Source: Hyposmocoma kahamanoa
Lineage: Eukaryota; Arthropoda; Insecta; Lepidoptera; Cosmopterigidae
Direction of reading: 5' to 3'
Assembly: GCF_003589595.1 (NCBI RefSeq)
Contig: NW_020653337.1
Location: 1,304,025-1,368,024, forward strand
DNA: 64,000 bases
Shown in pieces: positions 1 through 11,257 of this stretch. Position 1 is the first letter of the stretch. Every line of letters starts with the position of its first letter. Below the pieces are notes generated by a model. The model worked only from the letters and a program-made list of their open reading frames with translations, made no database searches and had not been told where the DNA came from. Position numbers and translations under genes: made by a program.

Positions 1-790
1 CTTTGATATGAAACTATCATTCTATGCGTTATTATTCTAAGGCTAGGTTCTAATAAAATTAAATCTAATCTACATAAACGATGAACGACGAAATTTGCAT
101 TGAACGCAAGAAGAGAAGAATCTATCAAAATAAAGTCGACTGCTAAGTCGAATGCATGTCGAGTCATGTTCACTAGCCGATATGTCAACGAAATTGTCGT
201 TTAAAAAATGATGATGATGACGTGAGATACGGGCGCATATTGTAGATTTTTCGACATATGTCTACGTCGACTTTTATGTCTATCACGCGAGAATCAGACC
301 GGACTGTCCGGACTCTCCACCTTGTATATCCGCAATAAATTAAATACTCGATTCAGAGCACTGAGGATTCTATACACGGGGATGGCCCGCCGGCGCGTGA
401 AGAGTACGTACGGACCGCACGCACAGCTCTGAAACCTGCCTTAGACGACATCGATGCGGGCGCGGATGCGAAGTTTTCATCGTTGAAATCTACTAAATGT
501 AGGTATTAAAAAGGTTTTTTCAGAATAAATGTTGACACCTGTGGATATGGTGGCCATTGAATTAGCATTAATTTACGAAAGATATGAAAGGCGTAGAAAT
601 ATTATGCCATTTATTAATATTTCAGTTTTTAAAAATGTCCTGGGCCGTCCTTATCTTAAAAAAGTTTATGAGTCAATGTAAATTCTAAAAATAATTTTTG
701 TTTAGAAAACAGACAAGTCGTTGCCTGCACTACACGCTGCCGAATTCTTGATTCTTGATACCCGATTTGCTAATTAGCCGTTCATAATGT
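1..790. other. repeat-derived intergenic DNA, no gene seen
   Basis: The first 55 bases match the right terminus of the inverted-repeat element at 22.65-23.03 kb (shared TATGAAACTATCATTCTATG-like block and TTATTATTCTAAG). The window therefore opens inside the end of another copy. The rest shows no open frame with recognisable protein content. Confidence 0.5.
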
Positions 791-1085
791 CAAGTGTGAA
801 GCTTCATTCGCATCATGCATCTTTTACTTGGTCAAGTAAATCAAATATTACTCAAATATTACTTATAAGTCAAATATTACTTATTTGACAGTAATTGTTT
901 TGGATGGACGTCGGACGAAAACTGGGAGTATACCCCCTGCTCCCTACGATCTTGTCGTAACCTGCAAAACACCTGTGTCCGCAAAAACTCTGCATCGATT
1001 GATTCGGATGTCGGATTCGGAAGCAGATTTTTAAACATATGCTGATGATCCGCCGATGCGGATGCAGACTTCCGCGGCATCCCTA
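790..1085 (+). repeat. interspersed repeat, TTTGACAGTAATTGTTT family, copy 1
   Basis: It shares blocks GAAGCTTCATTCGCAT and TTTGACAGTAATTGTTT followed by a GGA-GACGTCGG-like stretch with sequences near 3.39 kb, 58.33-58.46 kb (opposite strand) and 58.95 kb. The family is unassigned. The short frames inside it look like chance frames. Confidence 0.5.
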
Positions 1086-1599
1086 GTTTAGGTACTTAGA
1101 AAAGCGTACTAACTCATATCACCTTTGGAGACATATTGTAACAGAAAGGTATACCTATACGCGTCCACAGAACACATAAATTTTCTTCCGAGTACGCGTA
1201 CAATCGGACAATAAATTATGGTTATTTTCATGCCTGCCTGAACAATAAACAGAATGTCCGTTTAGTTTTACGGGCGAAACTTTCTAACATCATAATTTTT
1301 CGAGTAAGAAATAAAAATTTCGAGTGCGGTCGCCGAATCACGTACACAGTGTTTTAAAAACATTATCCAACGCGTTTGATCTAAATTTCGCTTCGACTTT
1401 ATGGCGGCATTGAAATGGTTTACATTCTGTTTAGATAAGATTTCCCAAGCAACGCACAGGTTGGATTTGATTTAGATCCACAATAAACGAACGTCTAATA
1501 TAAATCGTAAAATGTTTTGCAGATTTCATTGGTAAATCTCAATGAACGTTTAACTGGGCATTTTTTTAAACAGACTAAACATCTGAATAATATATTTAC

Positions 1600-2175
1600 T
1601 TTAGTTACTGTTAGACGCGCTGCAGCAGCGCTGCAGCAGCGCTGCAGCCGCGCGACTACCACTTTTCATACAATTTCTAGAAGTCAGTCTCGCTGCAGTC
1701 ACGCACGGTTGCAGTCACGCTCGGTTGCAGTCACGGTTAGTGAAGTGTACATGTTAATTTTTCAAATTATCCACGATGGATGAAAATCGAATTGAACAAT
1801 TTATAGAGAATGTAAAACAACACCCTGCAATATGGGATAGTGTTTCCGAATTTTTTACTCACCTCAGCATAATTATAAGTCGTTTTTCTGCACAAGTAGT
1901 GTTTTCGAAGATGGTTTTTTGTCATTGAATATGGCTTTCCAAGAGTTGAATTAATTCCATAAACATGATTCATTCTAATGTAATTTTTTGTTTGATTATT
2001 TTGAATACCTTCTGGTGTTCTTTATAATTTTTTCTTCTTCACTTCTAACAAAATAAGTAAAAGTAATGTTTCTTTGCCAGGAAGAAAGATAAATTATCAC
2101 TAAAATTTTGGTCGCACTTCAGCAGCGCGACTGTCGCGCGGGCGCCGCGCGGCTTCAGCGCTTGTAACAGTGGCT
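1600..2175. mobile_element. GC-rich inverted-repeat element (GCTGCAGCGC family)
   Basis: Two GC-rich ends rich in GCTGCAGC and CGCGC blocks (about 1617-1735 and 2108-2190) flank an AT-rich middle. The right end reads GCGCTTGTAACAGTGGCTAA and then a TTAA. Similar ends occur at 27.86-28.04 kb and 39.64-39.75 kb, so this is probably a non-autonomous DNA element family. The exact boundaries and target duplication are not resolved. Confidence 0.4.
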
Positions 2176-2243
2176 AATTTGAACGCGCCCTTAAATTTAT
2201 TATTCAGATTACAGAGAAGATACCAAATTAACTCTATCGAAAA

Positions 2244-2288
2244 TTGTCACTTGTGTTGTCATTGTGTAAATGACAACACAAGTGACAA
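2244..2288. repeat. perfect 20-bp hairpin
   Basis: Arms 2244-2263 and 2269-2288 are perfect inverted complements around the 5-base loop GTGTA. The structure is short and unusually perfect for this old repeat landscape. It could be a collapsed inverted-repeat element or a small-RNA-type hairpin. No coding role is seen. Confidence 0.8.
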
Positions 2289-2479
2289 GGGCCGGTAAAT
2301 AAGAAATAACGAACGAGACTCTATTAGAAGCCCGAAGTCGAAAACTGAGAGCTTTCGGAGTCGAGGTTCGTAATTCCCGTACCACCTGTGAAACATACAA
2401 CGTCGTTCATCACACTTGATAGTATATATTATGATCGCGCAGGCTAACTAGACCTTTAATGCCCCAAATAAAACCCTCT

Positions 2480-2600
2480 GGCCTTGTTTCTTCTTCTATT
2501 TGTTTCGGATGTATGTCGGACTGAAGACGGGTGAGTTAGCGTACTCAAGGGGAAGTTTGTCCAGCAGTGGATGCATCTATAGTTACTGATGAATAAACGT
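2480..2600 (+). mobile_element. LINE 3' fragment
   Basis: The stretch with GTCCAGCAGTGGA followed by a short AT-rich end resembles the 3' ends of non-LTR retrotransposons common in Lepidoptera. It is truncated and carries no usable frame. Confidence 0.35.
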
Positions 2601-2604
2601 CTAC

Positions 2605-4400
2605 CATTTGAGGTATTTTAAAGACAATGGATACGTTCGGTAACATTGGGGTCTAAGTATCAAAATAAACCATAGAGCAAGAATAGGCAAATTTAACACG
2701 GGTCACTCCACAAGACGTTTACCGCTTCAACACGTTTGTGGGCTCAGTGAACTTGACACGTTTATGACACACGTGTCGTGCGTGCGACAGTTTTGGGTCA
2801 GCGCACATCGCGCCGCCAGGAATAGCCCGCTGACAGCACTCTGCCGCTGACGAGGGCCACTTCTAACAACTGTCAGTTTGCTATTGGCTACCGGACATGA
2901 GGTTATGATTAATAACGGAACTGCTGAATAATTGCTGACAAATTCCGAGAAGCCAATTGTGACATTTATAGGCGCTAATGAAGCTGTAAACATCGCCTTT
3001 AGCCTTCATTTCTTACCTTATTATTGAATGAAAAATTGTTTTAGATTTAGGCTGAAGCTTTCTATGTCCTTTGGTATTGTAATAAAATATTATATCAATG
3101 ATTTTATGACATTTATTAACAAAATAATATTTCTGGATGAAAACAATCAATCTGCTTAGCTTAATCGTTCTGGAATTTTATCAAAGTTATATTATTATCT
3201 CGAAAACAACATCTGCGCTGATTTTTCAGCTTACAGCCTGTTTCTGGAAGGTTTGTAAATTATTTCCAGTTTGCCTTGTAGGTCAGGTCACGACTCGAAC
3301 ATCCGCAATGAATATCAGCGTCGATGAATGCGAATGCTGATGCGGATATTTTAATTTATGCAGATTATCCGCGGGCGATGTCAAGTAGTACATATTTGCC
3401 AGTAATTGTTTCGGACAGACGCAGATCGAGACCGGGAGTAGATCAGCATGCTGATATTGATTCAAACCGGAATCGATCGGATCGGGTAGCCCATCCGAGT
3501 CTCGATGAGTTTCCGAGCGAGAAGATAAACCTAATTCCTACTATAGCTTTCTAATTTGTGAATTAAATCAATTATTGTCGTCGCCATTCTATCACAAGTC
3601 TGTTTGACACGCAGGCCTCGCGTAATTAAGTACAAGTCTCGGTCTACATTAATTTTATTGTAGAAATAAAGAAAGAGGGGAAAAGAACAGGTAAAGTAAA
3701 AGCGTAAAGGCTGTAACAAAGCAGATATAAAAACAGGCAGGTACCTACAATCGTATTACACTCCCTACTTAAATTATATAGGTAAAAAGGAACTTACCCC
3801 AAAGGGGCCAGTAATTTCTAGAAATACTATGCTTTATAAGCAGTTCGGTGATGTTATTTTCAATGGTATTATATAATATTTCAAATATAGGACTCTACAA
3901 GCAGTTAGGTTACATGATTAAGTGGTCAGAACTTTGTGTCAGTACCTGGGGTCGCTTCGGGAATTTAGTAGAGAGTTGCGATAGAAAGAAGAAAAGTAAG
4001 TGACGAAGAAGAAAAAGGAGTTTAAGAACGATTCAAAATTTCAATGTAGGTGATCAGGAACCAGAGAAAAGGGTGATAAAAAGCTGGATGGCGATGAAAG
4101 AGGTCATTACTAATTTACTGATTTTGGGAGTTATGTCGATCACTTTAATTATCTGACGTATGACCTCATCAGGGATTCGGTCCATACAGAAATTCCAAGC
4201 ATGGTATGCTAGACATTTAGATGTATCTAACTGATAACATAAAGTGTTTTAGTGATACAAAGGTCATAGAAAAAACAGTTGGATTCGAATCATCAGTACA
4301 AAAACATTTGAGTATCATGATAATAAAAATATGATACTCAATAAAATAAGTATAATAAGATTTAATATTATATTATAAATTATTATAATATAAATTAGCA
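2605..4400. other. no gene seen; one short repeat fragment
   Basis: About 1.8 kb contains no protein-like frame that I recognise. A fragment of the TTTGACAGTAATTGTTT-type repeat lies at about 3387-3440 (here with GCCAGTAATTGTTTCGGACA). Confidence 0.4.
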
Positions 4401-4406
4401 ATGAAA

Positions 4407-4480
4407 TAAACGCGATTTAAATCCGGAAAAATGGTTTCATTTCCTATGTGTAACAATCGCGAAAACCTAAGAAATCGATA
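4407..4480 (+). mobile_element. Penelope-like element terminal fragment
   Basis: This is a single terminal arm carrying CGCGATTTAAATCCGGAAAA, then TTTCATTTCCTATGTGTAAC and the end AACCTAAGAA, as in the complete copies elsewhere. The opposite arm is missing. Confidence 0.7.
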
Positions 4481-4619
4481 TATAATAAGATTTATCATCA
4501 AATTTATAGACCGAATTTTTTATACGTGACAGGCAGATGACTCCATTCCTGATGTAAAATGGAAAATGGAATCCAAACGTGAAGGAAGCTAGTGCAGTGT
4601 TGATACAATCACTGCCCTA

Positions 4620-4965
4620 GCCACTTCCACTCCGCGTGCCTACAAGATGCCTCTACACGCCTCGTTTGAAGGAGTCCCGAGTTCGAAATCCAAAGATGAA
4701 CAAAGGTTATAGAGATCGGATAGCGAATTTGAAATGGAGCTCTGCAGGACATATGACGAAGAATAGTGAAGACACATGGGATAATGCAATAACGGAATAG
4801 TCGCCAAGAAATGGTTACAACAACGTGAGACGTCCTGTCGCGAAATGGGTGACGATATCGTCAAAGTTGCCGTAGATGGGTAACTCTAGCACTGCACAGG
4901 GCAGGATCGTGGTGTATGGCATTAACTACAGGAGGCCTGGGTATACCCAGCAGTGGGTGAAATCG
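4620..4965 (+). mobile_element. degenerate LINE 3' coding end
   Basis: Broken frames still read like the C-terminus of a LINE reverse transcriptase, ending in a W-C-M-A-L-T-T-G-G-L-G-I-P-S-S-G type block at about 4915-4955. Several stops and shifts are present, so this is a dead fragment. Confidence 0.5.
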
Positions 4966-5398
4966 GGGTCAAACTTAAATAATAATTTATTCCATAGGTA
5001 AAATTTTAACACTTGAAAACGTCATTTTTAAAGCTACTGCTCGTTCACTGTGCTGCTTCCCTGAGAAGAGCGAGCAAGAAACTCAAGGTATTGCTCTTTT
5101 CAATAAATACTTTGAATCATATTTGTGTGGAATCTAGACTTTGTTGTCTTTCCATACATCTTTATCTAACACATAGTATTCAATTTTGTAATATGACCGT
5201 TCAATTGTAACTTTCAAACTCAGGAAGTGGTAATCTTAATATATGCTCCGAAATCTTATTGTAAAAATGCATACAGTTCCCTATAAAAGAATCGTTTACC
5301 TTAGATAAACGAAATCGTGGTACCATGAGTTTGGGCTTAGTTCTATGAATATCTTCTTTCTTAATGAAATTATGTATATTTTTACGGGTAAACAAAAT
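4965..5398 (-). mobile_element. LINE 3' end, TGGAATAAAT tail family
   Basis: On the minus strand this reads toward a tail with CCTATGGAATAAATTATT. Upstream, a frame at 5201-5395 contains P-K-L-M-V-P-R-F-R-L and F-Y-N-K-I, the same C-terminal block as the copy at 15.58 kb. It is a truncated non-LTR retrotransposon. Confidence 0.65.
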
Positions 5399-5767
5399 AT
5401 TTCAGTGAATGTACCGTGATGCCACAGTCATGATACTAGTCTCCCCACACTTTTCGGCTGTTGATGATGGTTAATTCGTACGTAACCTTCTTATAATATT
5501 GAACTGTGAAATTAATTCAAACAACGACTCGTCAAGCAACAGAATGAAATATTTACGTTTAGAATGTTGTAGAATATGCTTTACACCGTTTTGATCTCGG
5601 TGAGCTTTCTCATTAGCAGCGGTACAACGATAACTCATTGAGTATACGAATGGGACTTTTGTACTGTTCACCAAATTACGTGCGTGCCTCGAGTTTACTT
5701 TGAACTTACCGAAAAGAATTTCCAATGAATGTTCACTGCTATAAGTCAAAAAGGTTATTGTTCGTAT

Positions 5768-6053
5768 CATTGACTTACAAATAAATGGGCGACGGGTCTA
5801 ATACAAAAACCACGAAAAAAATGTCCCAAGTCAACGTATTTAAACGTAGTGACATGTAAAGGAATATGAAAAAGCTAAAACGTCGAATTTAAATTGTAAT
5901 GTCATCGCAGTACTGTCTAATTTTGCTTGCTTCGCTGTTAGTCGAACAAACGAAGACTAAAGCGTGAATGACGCTCTGTATACGATTTTAACGCCCTTTA
6001 AGTTCGGACACTTTTTAGCGCGGACCCGACGTCCATATAATTGTAAGTCAATG
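5768..6053 (-). mobile_element. 286-bp inverted-repeat element (hAT-like), copy 1
   Basis: The element begins CATTGACTTACAA and ends with the imperfect complement TTGTAAGTCAATG. It is flanked by a perfect 8-bp target duplication, GTTCGTAT (5760-5767 and 6054-6061). There is no transposase frame. Eight-base duplications are typical of hAT and P-type DNA transposons, so this is probably a non-autonomous derivative. Confidence 0.9.
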
Positions 6054-6234
6054 GTTCGTATGGTATTTTAGTACTTGCTATCAACGAAGAGTAGTCTAGC
6101 AATATATTGTATTTTTTACTAAACCTAATATATGCAAATATTATCCGATCAAAAGTAATTCTTGTCCATTAATAAAACACCTTGTAACACGATTTTTGTT
6201 TCCGGGTTATCAATGTCATTTTGTAATTGTTTCT

Positions 6235-6500
6235 AACATAATTATAAGTTTTTCATTAAAAAAATTATCGACCTCGAAAGGTCGTGGAATTACATCTATT
6301 TGCCAAGTTGAACCGAATTCACCCCCCACTTCGCTACCCTTTAAATTTAAATGTGACCAATATTGAGGTACCCTTCTTCCAACAAAAAAAGAATCACCAA
6401 TATCGGTTCACAAATAGCGGAGCATTACTCCGCGTGACACACAAAAAAAATCTGTCAAATTGAGAACCTCCTCCTTTTTTGAAGTCGGTAAATAATAATA
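6235..6500 (+). repeat. GAAGTCGGTAA-ending interspersed repeat, copy 1
   Basis: It contains CCAACAAAAAAAGAATCA, CGGTTCACAAAT and the end CCTTTTTTGAAGTCGGTAA. The same order recurs near 40.43, 53.03 and 59.69 kb. This is probably the 3' module of an RTE-like LINE or its SINE, but the family is not proven. Confidence 0.6.
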
Positions 6501-7205
6501 TGAAAATATATTATTTCCATGCAAAAACTTTACTTACCGTACAAATAAGGAAACTTAAAAATTTACGAGTTTCTCGCTAATAAAGACAAAAAGGGAGCAT
6601 TATATTTCAAAACAATAATAATAATTTTCAACCAAAATTCTATAATTTGATGGGGAGAAAAGCTAGAAATGTGTAGATTTGCGAGATTATGTAAATACTA
6701 TACTATGTACCTATGTATTATTGTGATATGACAGACACAAGAGCAGTTTAAGGGGTGTGACTATAGTCCATTTGGTTAAGTATTTAAGTAATGTAAACAA
6801 TCTCCACAAGCTTAAATTAACATCAAGATTATACTTATTAAAATACATATACTTACTTACTTGATTCATCTGTTTATTGAAACATGATTTACAAATCAAA
6901 AAGTACCACAATAGGCATGCAATTTCATATGACGGTAAGTATTTGTATTTTGTTATTGAAAGTACGTAAAAATAATTTTATAAATGTATATTTCAATAAA
7001 TAGACATCTCAAGATTGTTTACATTTAATTAAGTACCCAAACAAATGAACTATAGTATTTTCTACATACCAATACTATCAAATCGAATTCACCGAATTGA
7101 AAAGTGTGTGGAATTCCAGAGAGTGTACCTACATAATTTTTGCTCATGTAATGTGTTCGGACAGAACCTATCAGGGTGAGATTATTTGCGTAGGTTGGTT
7201 TTGAC

Positions 7206-7380
7206 ACATTTAGGGTCGTATTTTAAAACTCTATTCAATGCTCAAGTCAGGATTGCACTGGCAACACAAGCACTGGAAACACGACCCTAATGGCAGGGAC
7301 TTGAGTATGATTTAGAGTGCTTTAAACCATACTCAAATCCTGACTTGAGCATTGAGTAGAGTTCTAGAATACGACCCTTA
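7206..7380. mobile_element. 175-bp foldback element, copy 1
   Basis: The ends are inverted complements (GGGTCGTATTTTAAAACTCT at left, AGAGTTCTAGAATACGACCC at right) with further internal pairing through CTCAAGTCAGGA. A TTA flanks each side. A related copy is at 42.09-42.26 kb. A TTA/TAA duplication suits PIF/Harbinger-type elements, but this is tentative. Confidence 0.6.
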
Positions 7381-7565
7381 ATGTTGGATGGTTTCAATCC
7401 GGATTCCGGATAATTGTCGGAGCCAACAAGTAGTGCAGCGAAAGTTGTTACATACATGTTTGGTTAGATAGTATTTTGATATATCTATCTGGATTCTATG
7501 TTTTCTTGTATTGTTTTTCTAATAGAGCTGACATGTTCAATAATGATCAAAGCTCCTAAATAAAT

Positions 7566-7955
7566 AATGAGTCAGACAGCCTACGTGGTAGGTTACCAAG
7601 TTGGACTGCCACGCAGAGGTCGCGGGTTCGATTCCCGGGCCGGGAGAAATATTTGTGTGGCCTATATTTATTTCTCTCGTGATTAACACTGTCCCTCCTT
7701 CAATTAACACTACGGCAATTTAATTTTTGGACTTGTTCTGTTCTTATTTTGTTTTTTGCTTCTTAATTTTTTGTTTCAAAAAATTTGGGTAGCATAATAT
7801 TAAGAAGTATATATAAATATGGCTGTTTACAAAAATAACAAAAAATTACCAGATAATAAAGTTGGCGTAATGTTCATTGGAGGTATAGGTAAGTCCATGG
7901 ATACAGGGTTACCCTAGTGCGGGGCGATAAGTGTGTGCGTTATTATTTATTTAAA
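7566..7955 (+). mobile_element. tRNA-derived SINE (SINE-1), copy 1
   Basis: The head has a polymerase III B-box-like GGGTTCGATTCCCGG at about 7622-7640 preceded by an A-box-like stretch. The body follows with GGAGAAATATTTGTGTGGCC and a tail fragment with ACCCTAGTGCGGGGC at about 7910. An unrelated insertion seems to separate body and tail. It is not a functional tRNA. Confidence 0.6.
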
Positions 7956-8304
7956 CTCTAACAGCACAATGTGCAGGTAAATAATCCAATAATAGCATCG
8001 TTGCTATTACTTCGTGAACGACAGAGACAAATCAAGCCGTCACTCGGCTTTTGCTCTGGCGCCTTGCTCAAAATTTATAGAGTAATTAGCACGACATTGT
8101 TTATATCTTGTTGTAAATACACTTGGAGAATCCTTCGGTCTTTGATCAGCTTGTTGTTGATACACTAGCGTCACATTACATTTAAGAAAATGCAATTTAT
8201 GTTAAGCATAATTGTATTTTTTTCATGGAAAATACTAACAGATATAACATTAATACGAGAAATGTAAAAATAAACTAGCTGTTCTTGATAGTTGTCTTCA
8301 CAAA

Positions 8305-8606
8305 TAGGAAATGAAACTATTTTTCCGGATTTAAATCGCGTATATTTGTTTTTTCAAACAAACCGACGGCGACGTTTCGGGCCCTTTACAGGTCCCATAG
8401 TAACGGTTTACTGAGGTGGTACAGTCTTCAACCAGTTATGTCTAATATTGATGCAAACCGCCTTATTTCAGCCAACCGTGACCATGGGACCTGTAAAGGG
8501 CCCGAAACCTCGGTTTGTTTGAAAAAACAAATATACGCGATTTAAATCCGGAAAAATAGTTTCATTTCCTATGTGTAACAATCGCGAAAACCTAAGAACT
8601 CGATAT
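8305..8606 (+). mobile_element. Penelope-like element, non-coding inverted-terminal form, copy A
   Basis: The left arm starts TAGGAAATGAAAC and runs through CAGGTCCCATAG. The right arm is its inverted complement plus the extension CAATCGCGAAAACCTAAGAA ending at CTCGA. Flanks carry an 11-bp duplication, GTCTTCACAAA (8294-8304 and 8607-8617). The layout matches inverted terminal modules of Penelope-like retroelements. No protein frame remains. Confidence 0.85.
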
Positions 8607-9074
8607 GTCTTCACAAAGTTACATATTAATTTAGGGGTATATGTATACCATAGATGTAGGAAATATCTATGATATATACTGTCCTGTATAAGCCGAAAAG
8701 CGCTATCTCAATCGGAGTAAGTTTTGAGAAAATCGACTTCTTGTAAATTGTATTTTCGCACCTTCAAAAATAAATCTTTTTGAAAATGTTAAAACTTATT
8801 GATACGTATTTATGACTAATAGATTTATTGACATACCTAAATTATCCATAAATCGTACCATTATACCTATTTCGTGAGATACCTCTATTTTGATTATAAA
8901 GAAAGGTTTCAAAAATTGAGATATAAAAATACTTTCTTAGTAGTTTTTTAAATGTTTTAAATTAGATTGCGCTATTTCTATTATACCAGTAGATGCGAAA
9001 TTATTATAGCTATTGAATGGTATAAAAAAAAAACATAAGAGCGTAGCTCAGAGACAGCACCTTTCGGCTTAGCA

Positions 9075-9318
9075 GGGCAGTATAACTTGTATAAGAAGAT
9101 TTCTGTTGCTATTCGAAATTTGCCATTCACGAGGTTTAAGACTATAGTGAAACAAAATCTTTATACAGCCTCTGTGCTAGTGATATGTTTAGCTATTACA
9201 GGTATCCTCGATCTATGCTCTTTGTATTCAAATGGATATTTACAAAGAGCAACCCCCAGAGTTTCTTGCTCATTCTCCTCAGGGGAATCTGCCATACGAA
9301 TGAGTAGTAGAGTTTGAC
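9075..9318 (+). mobile_element. LINE 3' fragment
   Basis: The frame contains I-R-N-L-P-F-T-R-F-K-T and downstream CCAGAGTTTCTTGCTCATTC, the same layout as the LINE 3' ends at 41.4 and 15.6 kb. It is truncated at both ends. Confidence 0.6.
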
Positions 9319-9534
9319 CAATATAACGATCTGAACTGTCATTGTCAAACAATTGACTTTTTATACTACGCAAATAATCAAGAAAACAACTTTATGCATT
9401 TAGATGTAGAGACAGATTCTTTGAAAAACAGTTATCTGCATTGTCTCGTGATACAATAATGTAAAGGAATTCAAATTCATCATATATTATTATGGTACTA
9501 AAAATTTTTATAATTTTATAATCATCAATCCATT

Positions 9535-9665
9535 TTATACGAGCCACTGCTGGGCATGAATCTTCTCTCAGGCGAGGGTTTAGGTCATAGTCCATCACCA
9601 CATTTATTGGTTGTTTCGAGTGTTGTGAACTTTCTAGGTTTCAACACGATGTTTAGCTTCACCGA
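9535..9665 (+). mobile_element. short LINE-derived fragment
   Basis: The block GAGCCACTGCTGGGCATGAA, then CTCTCAGGCGAGGGTTTAGG, is a motif common near the 3' ends of lepidopteran LINE elements. The fragment is degenerate. Confidence 0.4.
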
Positions 9666-10194
9666 GAAGCTAATTAAATTTTGCACATCAATTCCGAAAA
9701 AATCGGAGGTGCGAGCAAGAGGTAGGCTGCCACGGATACCAAACATTTCAACATGTCCACAATAAAGACCAGTGTAAATTATTTGAGTAAGTTTAATAGC
9801 TGAGTTTATTTATTATGCTTGGCCATTGTAGCGCATTTTAGTTGTTTTGTACGTAATCTTAAAAGTAAACCTCGCGTACCCGGGCGATGCTCCATGGCAT
9901 AAATAGCACGGTTATCACTCTCCAGAAATGTATGCAGGGCCGGCATCAGGAAAACGCTGGAGAATTCCAGCTTTACGGTTTTAAAAAGTATTTTATGAAC
10001 AAAGTAAGAAAGAAAGTTGGTACAAGCCAAGCCCCCAGTTAGATCAGACAAGGGTCAAGAGACTGAAACAATCTTGTAAACAATTAAAAACATTTCAGTG
10101 CTTTCTTGCGGATTTTTTCCCGACACGAGGTAATTAATTGCAGCGCGTCACGAGCACGAAAAATAGAATGAAAATGTCACGTAATTCGTTAAAA

Positions 10195-10240
10195 CAATAT
10201 ATACGAAGCTCCGGGCAGTGGCTCTCGAGTTGCCAGTGAG
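10195..10240 (+). promoter_or_regulatory. candidate core promoter of first sarcolamban-like gene
   Basis: TATATAC at 10198-10204 lies about 37 bases upstream of a CAGT at 10234-10237, which stands 35 bases before the start codon. The second gene of the cluster has a similar arrangement. This is a pattern-based guess. Confidence 0.35.
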
Positions 10241-10268
10241 ACGCCGAAGCGACAACTTCTAATACAAG

Positions 10269-10361
10269 ATGACTTCCGAGGGCACCAACCTGTTTGCCAC
10301 ATATTGCATTCTGCTACTACTTCTCATTTCCCTGTGGTTACTGTACTCAGGATTGTTTTAA
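10269..10361 (+). CDS. sarcolamban-like micropeptide 1 (30 aa)
   Basis: A complete 30-residue frame starts M-T-S-E-G and has the core NLFATYCILLLLLISLWLLY (residues 7-26) and the end S-G-L-F. It is a short polar N-terminus followed by one hydrophobic helix, with no signal peptide or other domain. Members of the sarcolamban/phospholamban/sarcolipin family of this size sit in the sarcoplasmic reticulum membrane and inhibit the SERCA calcium pump, setting muscle calcium cycling. The N-L-x-x-T pattern near the start and the leucine/aromatic C-terminus match insect sarcolambans. Two paralogues follow on the same strand within 1.1 kb. A GTAAGT eight bases after the stop could be a splice donor in the 3' UTR. 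Family assignment is from recognition, not from a search. Confidence 0.85.
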   Translation: MTSEGTNLFATYCILLLLLISLWLLYSGLF

Positions 10362-10474
10362 ATTATTGTAAGTATTTACTTCCATTTCTTGATTAATTTC
10401 GTATTGCGTTGTTGCCAGAGATTGTTTAAAGCTTCAACAGATTTTGTTTATAATACTAAGCGACTACTCCTGGT

Positions 10475-10705
10475 GGTAACCGACACGCATAACAGTTGCA
10501 GTGCCATTCGGAGCTTTTAATCGCAAAAGATCTTAGGGGCACTGCCACTGTCACCCTGAGACGTAAGTCGACAAGTCCCATGTGCCTGTAATTTCACCAG
10601 CACCCTTACCCTTCAAAACCGGAACACAGTAATGCTGACATTACTGCTTGCCGGCTGAAATAGGTGGCAGTATTTCCCTGGACGACCGCTTTCACAAGGA
10701 GCTCT
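10475..10705 (-). repeat. R3 interspersed repeat, copy a
   Basis: It contains GTTGCAGTGCCA, GGCACTGCCACTGTCACCCT and the short hairpin CAGTAATGCTGACATTACTG, followed by GGAGCTCTACTGCTACT. The same blocks recur at about 23.66, 24.44, 36.17, 36.89, 37.15, 40.82, 49.67, 51.75 and 55.38 kb. The class is unknown. This copy lies between the first and second micropeptide genes. Confidence 0.7.
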
Positions 10706-10812
10706 ACTGCTACTAGAAATATGTAATATATGGAAATAAATAATTAAATCCTGGAATTAAATGTACTTGATCGTGTGTTCTTGAGTGGGACCCTGTACGC
10801 TGACGTACTCGA

Positions 10813-10852
10813 CATAAAACCATTGCGCGAGCGGGGATTCCGGCGATCAGTT
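10813..10852 (+). promoter_or_regulatory. candidate core promoter of second sarcolamban-like gene
   Basis: A TATA-like CATAAAA at 10813-10819 stands about 35 bases upstream of the arthropod initiator-like TCAGT at 10847-10851. The leader TTGCAACTTCTACC before the ATG resembles CGACAACTTCTAATAC before the first gene. Function is inferred from pattern only. Confidence 0.4.
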
Positions 10853-10870
10853 TCGGTTGCAACTTCTACC

Positions 10871-10969
10871 ATGCCGATCAACGCGGAAACGGTCAACCTG
10901 GCCGCCACCTACATGATCCTCGTTATCCTGCTTTTCTTCCTATGGCTTCTCTACTCAGTCGTCTTCTAG
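10871..10969 (+). CDS. sarcolamban-like micropeptide 2 (32 aa)
   Basis: A complete 32-residue frame starts M-P-I-N-A-E-T-V and has the core NLAATYMILVILLFFLWLLY (residues 9-28), ending S-V-V-F. The in-frame codons upstream extend the frame to 10775, but the ATG at 10871 is preferred. It gives the normal family length, aligns with both neighbours, and follows an initiator-like TCAGT by about 20 bases. The product is predicted to be a single-pass SR/ER membrane peptide that binds SERCA. Its helix is closest to the Drosophila pattern I-L-x-x-L-L-F-F-L. It lies 510 bases after the first gene and 289 before the third, each with its own leader, so these are separate paralogues rather than one open frame. 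Confidence 0.87.
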   Translation: MPINAETVNLAATYMILVILLFFLWLLYSVVF

Positions 10970-11221
10970 CGCTCTGCAGCGTCAGCGCTTTTGTAAGTTA
11001 CGCAATTTGTAAAATAGTGATTGTGGCTGCGTGATTTTAAGGCCTGACTGGATTTCCTTCATCTCCCGAAATACGTACCCGCTTCACCTTTCACAGTTGG
11101 ATATGTATTATCGAGGTATATTTGCGTGAATCGTGTGAGGGCGTGGCGTGCGTAGGCGCGTGGCGACAGTGATCGTGTCCCGCGAGTGCGACTGTTCTCC
11201 AGTACCCTGGAGCGGCTGATT

Positions 11222-11236
11222 CGGTGCAGTGTCGTT
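11222..11236 (+). promoter_or_regulatory. weak initiator-like element of third sarcolamban-like gene
   Basis: CAGT at 11227-11230 lies 31 bases before the start codon, a spacing like that of the other two genes. No TATA-like sequence is evident upstream. Low confidence. Confidence 0.25.
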
Positions 11237-11257
11237 TGTATCACCAGCTCTTTCGAG

